Part shown: positions 30,441-39,195 of the stretch, piece after piece | How the letters are laid out: every line of letters begins with the position of its first letter | How positions within the stretch are numbered: position 1 is the stretch's first letter | Source: Vibrio parahaemolyticus | GTDB taxonomy: Bacteria; Pseudomonadota; Gammaproteobacteria; Enterobacterales; Vibrionaceae | Direction: 5' to 3' | Assembly (NCBI RefSeq): GCF_900460535.1 | Contig: NZ_UHIL01000001.1 | Span: 3,038,001-3,102,000, forward strand | DNA: 64,000 nucleotides | Translations under genes and position numbers: made by a program | The notes under the pieces: generated by a model | Database searches by the model: none | What the model was told of the DNA's origin: nothing | The model's input: only the letters and a program-made list of their open reading frames with translations

Positions 30441-30898
30441 AGCTCCAATCGACTGAGTAACTGCACACCGTAATCATTATTCGCCGTTATCTCAGCGACG
30501 CGTTGCTCACCTTGATAACGAATTTCTACATCTAAATCTGGTTGTGGCAGCAATCCTTGCCCTTTTTCAGGCCATTCAACCAAGCAGATCGCATCATCTG
30601 TGAAGTAATCTCGGATCCCCATGAATTCCAATTCTTCAGGATCTGCCAATCGGTAAAGATCAAAGTGGTAAACCTGCCACTTATCTAATTGGTAAGGTTC
30701 GACAAGCGTATAAGTCGGACTTTTCACGTTTCCTTGATGCCCAAGAGCACGGACAAAACCACGACTGAAGGTTGTTTTACCTGCACCTAAATCACCATGC
30801 AGATAAATAGTGGTTTGTTGAGAACAAAGTTGAGCCAGCTCGGTGCCCAGTGCTACCGTTTCTTGCTCATCTTTTAAAGTAAATTGTTTCGTGCTCAT
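30434..30898 (-). CDS. tsaE: tRNA threonylcarbamoyladenosine biosynthesis protein TsaE
   Basis: This 154-residue ATPase has the P-loop GDLGAGKT at residues 35-42, followed by TTFSRG and the [10 protein letters not shown] switch region. The VYHFDLYRL and VEWPEKG segments are also family signatures. With TsaB and TsaD it makes t6A37 in ANN-decoding tRNAs. It is the first gene of the minus-strand run tsaE-amiB-mutL-miaA-hfq-hflX-hflK-hflC. The nnr gene that often adjoins it is not present. Confidence 0.95.
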   Translation of the reverse strand: MSTKQFTLKDEQETVALGTELAQLCSQQTTIYLHGDLGAGKTTFSRGFVRALGHQGNVKSPTYTLVEPYQLDKWQVYHFDLYRLADPEELEFMGIRDYFTDDAICLVEWPEKGQGLLPQPDLDVEIRYQGEQRVAEITANNDYGVQLLSRLELC

Positions 30899-31263
30899 TG
30901 ATGCTTCTCTAACTAATGATCGTTGACTATATAAAAATCAAAAGAACAGGAATAGTAAACCGTGTTGGTTTTGAGAGACAAGCTTTCAAATGTCATATGT
31001 GCGAAAAAAGTAGCCAAAAACTGTAACTTATTTACCGAGTATTAACTTTGATCGAAAAGAGTTTAACTCACACTTATAAGAACGCCGTACATAGCAAAAG
31101 GTTCCGTGATACATGCATAATGATTTTGCTGATAAAAACGCGCCAACGGCCATTCAGCCTGAACTTTGAGAAACGAATTTCCGAGTACTAACCTCAACTT
31201 TACGGTAGCACCAATAGAATAGATCCGTTAAGATCCCGCCCCCCTTTATCTCGGTGATAAAAC
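30899..31263. other. Divergent intergenic region between tsaE and queG
   Basis: This 365-base non-coding stretch carries the promoters of two divergent genes. I see no repeat, tRNA or open frame with a ribosome binding site, and no clear trace of the nnr gene found here in enterobacteria. Confidence 0.5.
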
Positions 31264-32391
31264 ATGAACTACGAACAACTCGCACAACAGATCAAAGTTT
31301 GGGGAAAAGAGCTCGGCTTTCAAAAAGTGGGCATCTGCGACGTTGATCTTAGTGAACATGAAGCCGCACTACAAAAATGGCTAGATGCTGGCTATCACGG
31401 CTCAATGGATTGGATGGCTCGTCACGGAATGATGCGCGCCAGACCCAATGAGTTATTACCGGGAACCGTTCGCGTTATCAGCGTCCGGATGGACTACCTA
31501 CCGCCAGAAGCGCAATTTGCTTCAAATCTCGCGAATAAAAATCACGCTTATATTAGCCGCTATGCGCTAGGGCGTGATTACCATAAGCTGGTCAGAAAGC
31601 AGCTCAACAAGTTGGGTAAGCTCATAGAAGAAGAAGTGGATAAGTTTGGTTATCGCCCTTTTGTCGACTCTGCGCCAATACTTGAGCGCCCTTTAGCCCA
31701 AAAGGCCGGATTGGGTTGGACAGGTAAACACTCACTTATCTTAGATAAAGAGTGTGGTTCTTGGTTCTTCCTTGGTGAACTGCTGATTGACCTACCTTTG
31801 CCAGTCGATACTCCAAGTGTCGACCAATGCGAAAAATGCCGAGCGTGTATTACGTCATGCCCGACTCAAGCCATTGTAGAAGATAAAGTTGTCGATGCGA
31901 GACGCTGTATCTCTTATCTCACGATAGAGTTTGATGGTGTCATCCCTGAGGAACTCCGCAAACCGATGGGTAACCGCATCTACGGCTGTGATGACTGCCA
32001 ACTCGTCTGCCCATGGAACCGCTATGCAGACGTAACCGAACAAGAAGATTTCCATCGCAGGGAAAGCTTTCACAATCCAGACTTAGTTGAATTATTCCAA
32101 TGGGACGAGGCGACGTTCTTAAAAAATATGGAAGGTTCTGCTATCCGTCGTATCGGTCACGAACAATGGCTACGTAATATATCTGTCGCACTTGGTAATG
32201 CAGAATACAGCCAACGGGTGATAGACGCACTTAATGCGCGACTTGGTGAAAGTAAATTACTGGATGAGCACATCGAATGGGCACTTACCCAGCAGCTCAA
32301 CCATATCCCTTCTGTAGATGCAGAACCGATTGAGACGAAGAAAAAGCGTCTAATTAGAATTGTTGAGAAAGGCTTACCTAGGGATGCCTAG
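31264..32391 (+). CDS. queG: Epoxyqueuosine reductase QueG
   Basis: This 375-residue cobalamin-dependent enzyme contains two [4Fe-4S] ferredoxin-type motifs, CEKCRACITSCPTQ near residue 190 and CDDCQLVCPWNR near 240. The N-terminal segments LPPEAQFA and YALGRDYHK are characteristic. It reduces epoxyqueuosine to queuosine at position 34 of GUN-decoding tRNAs. The gene faces the tRNA array; the 620 bases beyond its stop are non-coding and carry DnaA boxes. The same context is found in enterobacteria. Confidence 0.96.
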   Translation: MNYEQLAQQIKVWGKELGFQKVGICDVDLSEHEAALQKWLDAGYHGSMDWMARHGMMRARPNELLPGTVRVISVRMDYLPPEAQFASNLANKNHAYISRYALGRDYHKLVRKQLNKLGKLIEEEVDKFGYRPFVDSAPILERPLAQKAGLGWTGKHSLILDKECGSWFFLGELLIDLPLPVDTPSVDQCEKCRACITSCPTQAIVEDKVVDARRCISYLTIEFDGVIPEELRKPMGNRIYGCDDCQLVCPWNRYADVTEQEDFHRRESFHNPDLVELFQWDEATFLKNMEGSAIRRIGHEQWLRNISVALGNAEYSQRVIDALNARLGESKLLDEHIEWALTQQLNHIPSVDAEPIETKKKRLIRIVEKGLPRDA

Positions 32392-32465
32392 TGCGTAGCC
32401 TATATGCAAGAGATTGAAAACACTTTTTGCATGCTCAATACATGACCCTGTTCTCAATTCTGTAA

Positions 32466-32474
32466 TGTGGAAAA
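32466..32474 (-). promoter_or_regulatory. DnaA box (consensus TTWTNCACA)
   Basis: The minus strand reads TTTTCCACA, an exact match to TTWTNCACA. It lies 75 bases beyond the queG stop codon. Confidence 0.5.
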
Positions 32475-32720
32475 AAATTCTAGATTTGATTAAAAATGGG
32501 TTGCAAAAAAAAGTTAAACACAACCTGAGTAAATGACTAGGATCAAAAAAAGACAAGGTTATGATCGTATTTTAACGTATTCGATCCGATGAAATAATAC
32601 ATTTAACCTTAAATAACAACAAGTTAAGACCAAATCACCAGCAACCAAGACTTCCTAAAAAAGAAAAGATCTTTCTTTACCCATCAAAATCCTCAAGCTA
32701 AAAACACTTTATCAACCAAC

Positions 32721-32748
32721 TTATCCACAGAACGTTATATGTGGATAA
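32721..32748. promoter_or_regulatory. Inverted pair of perfect DnaA boxes
   Basis: TTATCCACA (32721-32729) and its exact reverse complement TGTGGATAA (32740-32748) face each other across 10 bases. Two strongest-class DnaA boxes this close are unlikely by chance. One-mismatch boxes (TTAAACACA) lie at 32514-32522 and 32821-32829. Confidence 0.75.
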
Positions 32749-33011
32749 CTCTGTTAATTAACATAGGTAAAACGCTCCGAACATCATGAAATGATTACGC
32801 CAGCCGATTCATATCGTGTTTTAAACACAAACGAAACCGTCCGACATCATTTGATGCGGATTAAGATATGCTTTTAGGGGATTCATGCTTCGCAGCATTA
32901 TGAAAAGAGCGATGGAATGGAGCGAAAGCCAAAGTGAACAGGGCGGCGCATCCGTGACGATCTGAGAGCTAGAAAATACCAACCACTCAAACTGTAAGTA
33001 TCGTCTGAAAT

Positions 33012-33088
<77 letters not shown>

Positions 33089-33144
33089 TCCGTATTACGT
33101 CACCGTTAAGTACGATGAGAACTTTGCTTTTTCATTAGAGAAAG

Positions 33145-33220
33145 TGGAGCGACACACGAGGTTCGAACTCGTGACCTCAACCTTGGCAAGGTTGCGCTCT
33201 ACCAACTGAGCTAGTGTCGC
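33145..33220 (-). tRNA. tRNA-Gly (GCC)
   Basis: A 76-base tRNA gene with encoded CCA. The anticodon GCC is at 33185-33187. It is part of a Gly-fMet-Gly block that is duplicated at 34187-34469. Confidence 0.97.
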
Positions 33221-33238
33221 ACATTCTCTTAAAAGAAT

Positions 33239-33315
<77 letters not shown>

Positions 33316-33350
33316 TCCATGTATTATCGCGTAGTGCAATAATATAAATT

Positions 33351-33426
33351 TGGAGCGACACACGAGGTTCGAACTCGTGACCTCAACCTTGGCAAGGTTG
33401 CGCTCTACCAACTGAGCTAGTGTCGC
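33351..33426 (-). tRNA. tRNA-Gly (GCC)
   Basis: A 76-base gene with encoded CCA, anticodon GCC at 33391-33393. Same sequence as the other Gly genes in the array. Confidence 0.97.
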
Positions 33427-33476
33427 AATGTCACTGTTAAGCACAATGAGGGCTATGCAGTTCACTTTGAAGAAAG

Positions 33477-33552
33477 TGGAGCGACACACGAGGTTCGAAC
33501 TCGTGACCTCAACCTTGGCAAGGTTGCGCTCTACCAACTGAGCTAGTGTCGC
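33477..33552 (-). tRNA. tRNA-Gly (GCC)
   Basis: Anticodon GCC at 33517-33519. First of three consecutive Gly genes with closely similar 49- to 50-base spacers. Confidence 0.97.
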
Positions 33553-33601
33553 ATGTCACTGTTAAGCACAATGAAGGCTTTACTTTCCACTTAAAGAAAA
33601 G

Positions 33602-33677
33602 TGGAGCGACACACGAGGTTCGAACTCGTGACCTCAACCTTGGCAAGGTTGCGCTCTACCAACTGAGCTAGTGTCGC
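33602..33677 (-). tRNA. tRNA-Gly (GCC)
   Basis: Anticodon GCC at 33642-33644. Its two flanking spacers differ from each other at only a few positions, which points to recent tandem duplication. Confidence 0.97.
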
Positions 33678-33726
33678 ATGTAATTGTTAAGCACAATGAA
33701 GGCTTTACTTTTCACTTAAAGAAAAG

Positions 33727-33802
33727 TGGAGCGACACACGAGGTTCGAACTCGTGACCTCAACCTTGGCAAGGTTGCGCTCTACCAACTGAGCTAGTGTC
33801 GC
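33727..33802 (-). tRNA. tRNA-Gly (GCC)
   Basis: Anticodon GCC at 33767-33769. It is paired with the next fMet gene across a 30-base spacer that recurs at 34041-34070 with one difference. Confidence 0.97.
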
Positions 33803-33832
33803 ATATCAACAGCAAATGCTATTGATTGAATT

Positions 33833-33909
<77 letters not shown>

Positions 33910-33964
33910 TCCGTATTTCATTGTTAAGCACAATGAGAGCTATACTGTCCACTTAGAAAGAAAG

Positions 33965-34040
33965 TGGAGCGACACACGAGGTTCGAACTCGTGACCTCAA
34001 CCTTGGCAAGGTTGCGCTCTACCAACTGAGCTAGTGTCGC
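33965..34040 (-). tRNA. tRNA-Gly (GCC)
   Basis: Anticodon GCC at 34005-34007; encoded CCA present. Confidence 0.97.
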
Positions 34041-34070
34041 ATATCAACAGCAAACGCTATTGATTGAATT

Positions 34071-34147
<77 letters not shown>

Positions 34148-34186
34148 TCCGTATTTCATTGTTAAGCACAATGAGAGCTATCAAAT

Positions 34187-34262
34187 TGGAGCGACACACG
34201 AGGTTCGAACTCGTGACCTCAACCTTGGCAAGGTTGCGCTCTACCAACTGAGCTAGTGTCGC
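34187..34262 (-). tRNA. tRNA-Gly (GCC)
   Basis: Anticodon GCC at 34227-34229. Left member of the second Gly-fMet(B)-Gly block. Confidence 0.97.
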
Positions 34263-34281
34263 ATGTTCTCAAGAAGAGAAT

Positions 34282-34358
<77 letters not shown>

Positions 34359-34393
34359 TCCATGTATTATTGCTTAGTGCAATAATAAAAATG

Positions 34394-34469
34394 TGGAGCG
34401 ACACACGAGGTTCGAACTCGTGACCTCAACCTTGGCAAGGTTGCGCTCTACCAACTGAGCTAGTGTCGC
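34394..34469 (-). tRNA. tRNA-Gly (GCC), first gene of the array
   Basis: Anticodon GCC at 34434-34436. It is promoter-proximal; the TATAAT box lies about 35 bases upstream. Confidence 0.97.
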
Positions 34470-34501
34470 ATCAACAACGTTTCCGCTGTTCAGGGCTGCG
34501 A

Positions 34502-34529
34502 ATTATAAGAGCATTTTTTTGTGATGCAA
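34502..34529 (-). promoter_or_regulatory. Promoter of the tRNA array
   Basis: On the minus strand a perfect -10 TATAAT (34502-34507) follows a weak -35 TTGCAT (34524-34529) with a 16-base spacer. The downstream TCGCAGCCC is a GC-rich discriminator, typical of ppGpp-controlled stable RNA promoters. Confidence 0.7.
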
Positions 34530-34625
34530 GTCCTTCGTTCAAAAAAACTTTAATTTTTTACTGAACGACGAAAAAGCAAGCAAAACAATCAAGAATGACA
34601 ACAATTTAGATCGCAGCCTTAACAG

Positions 34626-35171
34626 TTAGATCTTAAAGATCGTTTCGCGGTAGTACTTTAACTCCGCAATAGATTCACGGATGTCGTCCAACGCTAAATG
34701 TGTGCCCTGTTTAGAGAAACCGTCCAGCACCTCTGGCTTCCAACGACGAGTCAGCTCTTTTAGTGTGCTCACATCTAAGTAACGGTAGTGGAAGTATTCT
34801 TCCAGTTCAGGCATATGCTTGTACAAGAAACGGCGGTCCTGACCGATGCTGTTACCGCAGATTGGCGATACGCCTTTTGGTACCCATTTTTCTAAAAATT
34901 CGATGGTCTGTGCTACGGCATCTTGCTCAGAGATTTTGCTGTTCCGAACGCGCTCAACCAAACCGCTAGCCGTGTGCGTGTTGGTGCACCAATCGTCCAT
35001 TTTGGCTAGCTCTTCTTCTGGCTGATGCACGGCAAGCACTGGCCCTTCAGCTAAAATATTCAGTTCGCTATCCGTGACGATAGAAGCAATTTCGATGATT
35101 TTGTGCGTTTCAGGATCAAGCCCTGTCATCTCTAAATCCACCCAAATTAGGTTTTGATCGCTAAAGGACAT
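34626..35171 (-). CDS. orn: Oligoribonuclease
   Basis: Started at 35171 the protein is 181 residues, the family length, with AGG in GGCGGCG upstream; an in-frame extension of 32 codons is not supported. It is a DEDDh 3'-5' exonuclease with D12 and E14 in [20 protein letters not shown] and a later [11 protein letters not shown] containing the catalytic His and Asp. It degrades dinucleotides at the end of RNA turnover, including pGpG from cyclic-di-GMP breakdown. It lies beside the tRNA array and divergent from rsgA, as in enterobacteria. Confidence 0.96.
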   Translation of the reverse strand: MSFSDQNLIWVDLEMTGLDPETHKIIEIASIVTDSELNILAEGPVLAVHQPEEELAKMDDWCTNTHTASGLVERVRNSKISEQDAVAQTIEFLEKWVPKGVSPICGNSIGQDRRFLYKHMPELEEYFHYRYLDVSTLKELTRRWKPEVLDGFSKQGTHLALDDIRESIAELKYYRETIFKI

Positions 35172-35298
35172 GGTTACGCCGCCTATTTGTTTATCGATAA
35201 AAGAGGTACTATACCTGAAAATACTTGAAACACGATACTCACGAACTTGAGCCGAGAACGAGCTCAATCGCTTGAGTTAACTCACTAAGTAAAACATT

Positions 35299-36363
35299 GT
35301 GGCAAAGAAGAAAAAGTTAACCAAAGGTCAGGTGCGCCGCGTACGCAGCAACCAACAAAAACGCCTAAAAAAGCAAGAAGAGTCCATCCAATGGGATGAG
35401 AACATGCTTGGCGCAAGCAAACAGGGTCTAGTGATTACTCGCTTTGGCCAGCACGCTGACATCGAAGATTTAGAAAGTGGCGAGGTTCAACGCTGTAACC
35501 TACGTCGTGGCATTGAGTCTCTGGTTTCCGGTGACCGAGTGCTCTGGCGTGAAGGTCTTGAATCAATGGCAGGCATCTCAGGTGTTGTTGAAGCCGTAGA
35601 GCCTCGTACATCGATGCTGACTCGCCCAGACTACTACGACGGCCTCAAACCAGTTGCGGCAAACATCGATCAGATGGTGATTGTCTCGTCTGTATTGCCT
35701 GAGCTATCACTGAACATTATCGACCGTTATTTAGTGGCCGCAGAGACACTCAACATCGCACCATTGTTGGTGCTCAACAAGGTTGATTTGCTTGAGGCAG
35801 ATGACCGTGCAATGTACGAAGAGTGGCTCAAAGAATACGAGCGAATTGGTTATAAAGTGCTGTTCGTGAGTAAAAATTCTGGTGAAGGCATTAGTGATTT
35901 AGAAGTGCAGTTACGCGATCGTATCAACATCTTTGTTGGTCAATCTGGCGTAGGTAAATCGAGTTTGGTTAATGCATTAATGCCTGAACTAGAACAAGAA
36001 GTGGAAGAAGGCGCAATTTCTGAAAACTCTGGCTTAGGTCAACACACCACGACAGCAGCACGCCTTTACCATATTCCAACTGGCGGCGATCTTATTGACT
36101 CACCAGGGGTTCGCGAATTTGGTCTTTGGCACTTAGAGGCTGAAGAAGTCACCAAAGCGTTCGTTGAGTTCCGCCCATACCTTGGTGGCTGTAAATTCCG
36201 AGACTGTAAACACAACGACGACCCTGGCTGTATTCTGCGTGAAGCCGTTGAGAAAGGCGAAGTGAGTGAGGTTCGTTTTGAGAACTACCATCGCATTCTA
36301 GAAAGCATGATGGAGAACAAGGCAAACCGCCAATACTCACGCAACAAGAAGGCCGATCTGTAA
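35299..36363 (+). CDS. rsgA: RsgA, small-ribosomal-subunit biogenesis GTPase
   Basis: This 354-residue circularly permuted GTPase starts at a GTG ([11 protein letters not shown]). The motif order is permuted: G4 NKVD near 160, then G1 [12 protein letters not shown] near 215 and G3 DSPGVREF. An N-terminal OB fold and a C-terminal zinc knuckle ([15 protein letters not shown]) flank the GTPase. It releases RbfA and checks late 30S assembly. It is followed by psd on the same strand after 124 bases and is divergent from orn. Confidence 0.96.
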   Translation: MAKKKKLTKGQVRRVRSNQQKRLKKQEESIQWDENMLGASKQGLVITRFGQHADIEDLESGEVQRCNLRRGIESLVSGDRVLWREGLESMAGISGVVEAVEPRTSMLTRPDYYDGLKPVAANIDQMVIVSSVLPELSLNIIDRYLVAAETLNIAPLLVLNKVDLLEADDRAMYEEWLKEYERIGYKVLFVSKNSGEGISDLEVQLRDRINIFVGQSGVGKSSLVNALMPELEQEVEEGAISENSGLGQHTTTAARLYHIPTGGDLIDSPGVREFGLWHLEAEEVTKAFVEFRPYLGGCKFRDCKHNDDPGCILREAVEKGEVSEVRFENYHRILESMMENKANRQYSRNKKADL

Positions 36364-36487
36364 CCAGATTGTCTGAGCAACTGTGTAAGAATTCTTCACC
36401 GAATACTGACAAGCACATTAAAGTTCAGTAACATCACGCGCCCAAAGCGCGAATCTAACAGAACAGACAGAAGTATCGGAATTAAAG

Positions 36488-37345
36488 ATGGACAAGATTA
36501 AAGTTGGACTGCAGTACTGGATCCCACAACATGGCCTAACTCGCCTAATGGGCAAACTGGCATCAGCCAAAGCTGGTAGTCTAACCACCGCGGTCATTCG
36601 CTGGTTTATCAAACAGTACAATGTGAATATGGACGAGGCAAAGCACTCTGATCCTAAGCATTTCAAAACGTTCAACGAGTTTTTTGTTCGTGAGCTCAAA
36701 GAAGGCGCACGCCCAATCACTGAAGGTGATGGGATCATTACGCACCCAGCAGATGCTTGTGTGAGCCAATTTGGCCCAATTGAAGATGGTCAACTGATTC
36801 AAGCAAAAGGCCACAACTACTCGGCGCAAGAACTGCTTGGTGGTGATGAGAAACTCGCAGAAGAATTCAAAGACGGTTCATTCGCAACGCTATACCTATC
36901 GCCTCGCGATTACCACCGTGTACACATGCCATGTGACGGCACATTGCGCCAAATGATTTACGTTCCTGGTGATCTGTTCTCAGTAAACCCTCTGACAGCA
37001 GAAAACGTACCGAACCTATTTGCACGTAACGAACGAGTGGTATGTATCTTCGATACCGAATTTGGCCCAATGGCACAAGTTCTGGTTGGTGCAACCATCG
37101 TAGGCAGTATCGAGCAAGTTTGGGCAGGCACCATCACGCCACCTCGTGGTAACACGGTCTACAAATGGGATTACCCAGCAGAAGGTGACAAAGCCGTTAT
37201 CCTGAAAAAAGGCGAAGAAATGGGTCGCTTCAAACTGGGTTCGACTGTGATCAACCTGTTTGCGAAAGACGCGATTGAGTTTGACGTAAGCATGGAAAAC
37301 GGCCAACCAACCGTAATGGGCACACCTTACGCCCTGAAAAAATAA
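36488..37345 (+). CDS. psd: Phosphatidylserine decarboxylase proenzyme
   Basis: This 285-residue protein is cleaved by itself within the LGST motif near residue 253 ([11 protein letters not shown]). The serine becomes the pyruvoyl cofactor. DYHRVHMP and HPADA segments belong to the active site. It decarboxylates phosphatidylserine to phosphatidylethanolamine, the main membrane lipid, at the inner membrane. It follows rsgA as in enterobacteria and ends at a strong terminator. Confidence 0.97.
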   Translation: MDKIKVGLQYWIPQHGLTRLMGKLASAKAGSLTTAVIRWFIKQYNVNMDEAKHSDPKHFKTFNEFFVRELKEGARPITEGDGIITHPADACVSQFGPIEDGQLIQAKGHNYSAQELLGGDEKLAEEFKDGSFATLYLSPRDYHRVHMPCDGTLRQMIYVPGDLFSVNPLTAENVPNLFARNERVVCIFDTEFGPMAQVLVGATIVGSIEQVWAGTITPPRGNTVYKWDYPAEGDKAVILKKGEEMGRFKLGSTVINLFAKDAIEFDVSMENGQPTVMGTPYALKK

Positions 37346-37358
37346 GCGAAATTCAGTT

Positions 37359-37389
37359 AAAAGAGCCCTTTATCAAGGGCTCTTTTTTT
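37359..37389 (+). terminator. Terminator of psd
   Basis: AAAAGAGCCCTT and AAGGGCTCTTTT form a 12-bp stem with a 4-base loop and a T-run. Confidence 0.93.
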
Positions 37390-37514
37390 ATTGATGAAAA
37401 GCAAAATTCTGTTCGAAATTTAGACTATCTTCTCCAAACTCATACCTGCCTCTAAGACCCTAAATCCACAATCATTTATCCTGCGCTTAGGATGAATATT
37501 TAGAGGGGCTACCA

Positions 37515-38930
37515 ATGCCACAGATGAATGTCAGCACACTGGCTAAATTGCTGGTGTGTTTTTTAATTCCGCTCGGTGTTTTGATGATGCCGATTGATGC
37601 TATTCCCATTGATGATCTCACTTTAATTCAGCATCGCTTGTTGGCCATTTTTCTTCTTGCTGCCCTACTTTGGGTTCTTGAGCCGGTTCCCGTTTTTGCT
37701 ACGTCCATTCTTATTATCGCTCTCGAACTGATCATGATTTCCGACAAAGGCTTGCATCTGTTTCGCAATCCACCACCAGGGCACGATCTTGGCGAGCTGA
37801 TCAACTACACCGATATCTTCTCTGCCTTTTCGTCACCAATCATTATTCTTTTTATGGGCGGCTTTGCATTAGCGATTGCCGCCTCTAAGTATGAGCTCGA
37901 CAACAACCTCGCTCGCGTGTTGCTTAAACCGTTTGGCAACCAGCCCAAATTCATCATGCTCGGGCTGATGTTGATCACCGCGGTGTTTTCCATGTTCATG
38001 TCCAATACCGCAACAACGGTCATGATGTTAGCGCTACTTGGCCCTATTGTGGCGTCGGCACCGAAAGGTGACTTAGGCATTAAAGCACTGGTTTTGTGTA
38101 TTCCAATAGCCGCCAATACGGGTGGTATTGCTACGCCAATAGGTACGCCACCGAACGCCATCGCACTGCAATATCTCACTGGAGAAAACACCATCGACTT
38201 CCTCTCATGGATGATGATGGGCTTACCTTTTGTCTTAGTGCAATTGACCATCGCTTGGTTCTTACTGCAAAAGCTGTTCCCATCGAGCGAGCCAGAAATG
38301 AAACTCAAGTTGGATGGCACTTTCAAAAAGAGCTGGCGCGCAATGGTGGTTTACGTGACCTTCGCCCTCACCATCGTCTTGTGGATGACCACCAAAGCTC
38401 ATGGCATGAATACGTACGTCGTCGCGATTATTCCTCTGGCAGTCTTTACCTTAACGGGCATCATGGGCAAAGAAGAGCTCAAACTGATCAACTGGGACGT
38501 ATTGTGGTTGGTTGCCGGTGGTATTGCGATTGGCATTGCACTCGATAAAACGGGCTTAGCAGAAGCGCTCGCCCACGCAATTGATTATGAGGCGCTGTCT
38601 CCATTTGCGGTGGTGGTCGCACTCTCCATCGTATGTTGGTTGATGGCCAATTTTATGTCGAACACCGCGACCGCGAACTTGTTGATGCCAATTGCCGCAG
38701 CTATCGGGGTTTCCATGCCGAGTTTGGCCGCTGTCGGTGGCTTACAAGGCTTACTGGTTGTGGTCGCATTCTCGGCTTCACTGGGCATGATTTTACCTGT
38801 CTCCACCCCACCAAACTCATTAGCGTATTCAACGGGCCTGATAGAAAGCAAAGACATGGCGAAAGTCGGGCTCATCATTGGCTTAATTGGTCTGTTTATA
38901 GTTTACGGCGCTGTGTTGATTCTCTTCTAA
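37515..38930 (+). CDS. DASS/SLC13-family sodium-coupled anion (dicarboxylate) transporter
   Basis: This 471-residue inner-membrane protein has about 11 hydrophobic segments. It carries two copies of the SNT sodium/substrate signature, FMSNTATTVMM near 155 and FMSNTATANLLMP near 383. Each is followed by a conserved T/S-P-x-N loop (TPIGTPPNAIAL and STPPNSLAYSTG). These are the hallmarks of the DASS family, whose Vibrio member VcINDY carries succinate and other C4 dicarboxylates. The exact substrate here is not certain. The gene stands alone between psd and a chemoreceptor; a 10-bp hairpin follows. Confidence 0.88.
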   Translation: MPQMNVSTLAKLLVCFLIPLGVLMMPIDAIPIDDLTLIQHRLLAIFLLAALLWVLEPVPVFATSILIIALELIMISDKGLHLFRNPPPGHDLGELINYTDIFSAFSSPIIILFMGGFALAIAASKYELDNNLARVLLKPFGNQPKFIMLGLMLITAVFSMFMSNTATTVMMLALLGPIVASAPKGDLGIKALVLCIPIAANTGGIATPIGTPPNAIALQYLTGENTIDFLSWMMMGLPFVLVQLTIAWFLLQKLFPSSEPEMKLKLDGTFKKSWRAMVVYVTFALTIVLWMTTKAHGMNTYVVAIIPLAVFTLTGIMGKEELKLINWDVLWLVAGGIAIGIALDKTGLAEALAHAIDYEALSPFAVVVALSIVCWLMANFMSNTATANLLMPIAAAIGVSMPSLAAVGGLQGLLVVVAFSASLGMILPVSTPPNSLAYSTGLIESKDMAKVGLIIGLIGLFIVYGAVLILF

Positions 38931-38936
38931 CGTTCT

Positions 38937-38968
38937 GGCTCTGTGAGGGGTTAAGCCTTCACAGAGCC
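38937..38968 (+). other. Hairpin downstream of the DASS transporter gene
   Basis: GGCTCTGTGA and TCACAGAGCC form a perfect 10-bp stem just after the stop codon. The following bases lack a T-run, so termination would be inefficient or need another factor. Confidence 0.55.
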
Positions 38969-39145
38969 CCTTCATTCCCATGACCTCGACTTTGCCCCCT
39001 ATGCACACCATGATGAATGGGGATTTAACATTGCATTGCTGAATAAAAATCACACCATGTGCCTCAAGTTTCATCACTAACTGTCGATAAATTCACTAAA
39101 GCCTTTCATGTAACGCTCTGTGCTTGAATCGTCTAAACCCTCTGG

Positions 39146-39162
39146 AGTCACACGTTGTGACA
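39146..39162. promoter_or_regulatory. Palindrome upstream of the chemoreceptor gene
   Basis: GTCACA-CGT-TGTGAC is a perfect inverted repeat 34 bases before the MCP start codon. The half-site order is opposite to CRP sites. It may be an operator or a small leader hairpin; no regulator is assigned. Confidence 0.35.
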
Positions 39163-39195
39163 CTGATCTTTTTGTCTGTTTATAAAGGTTAGACA

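Larger units (their letters stand above)
32392..33011. other. Non-coding region with DnaA boxes between queG and the tRNA array
   Basis: The left 400 bases are AT-rich and carry several DnaA-box sequences, listed separately. The right 130 bases are more GC-rich and contain an imperfect palindrome at 32881-32903 around GCTTCGCAGC. The tRNA operon must terminate here, but no standard hairpin with a T-run is visible. The E. coli datA locus occupies the same gene context. Confidence 0.6.
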
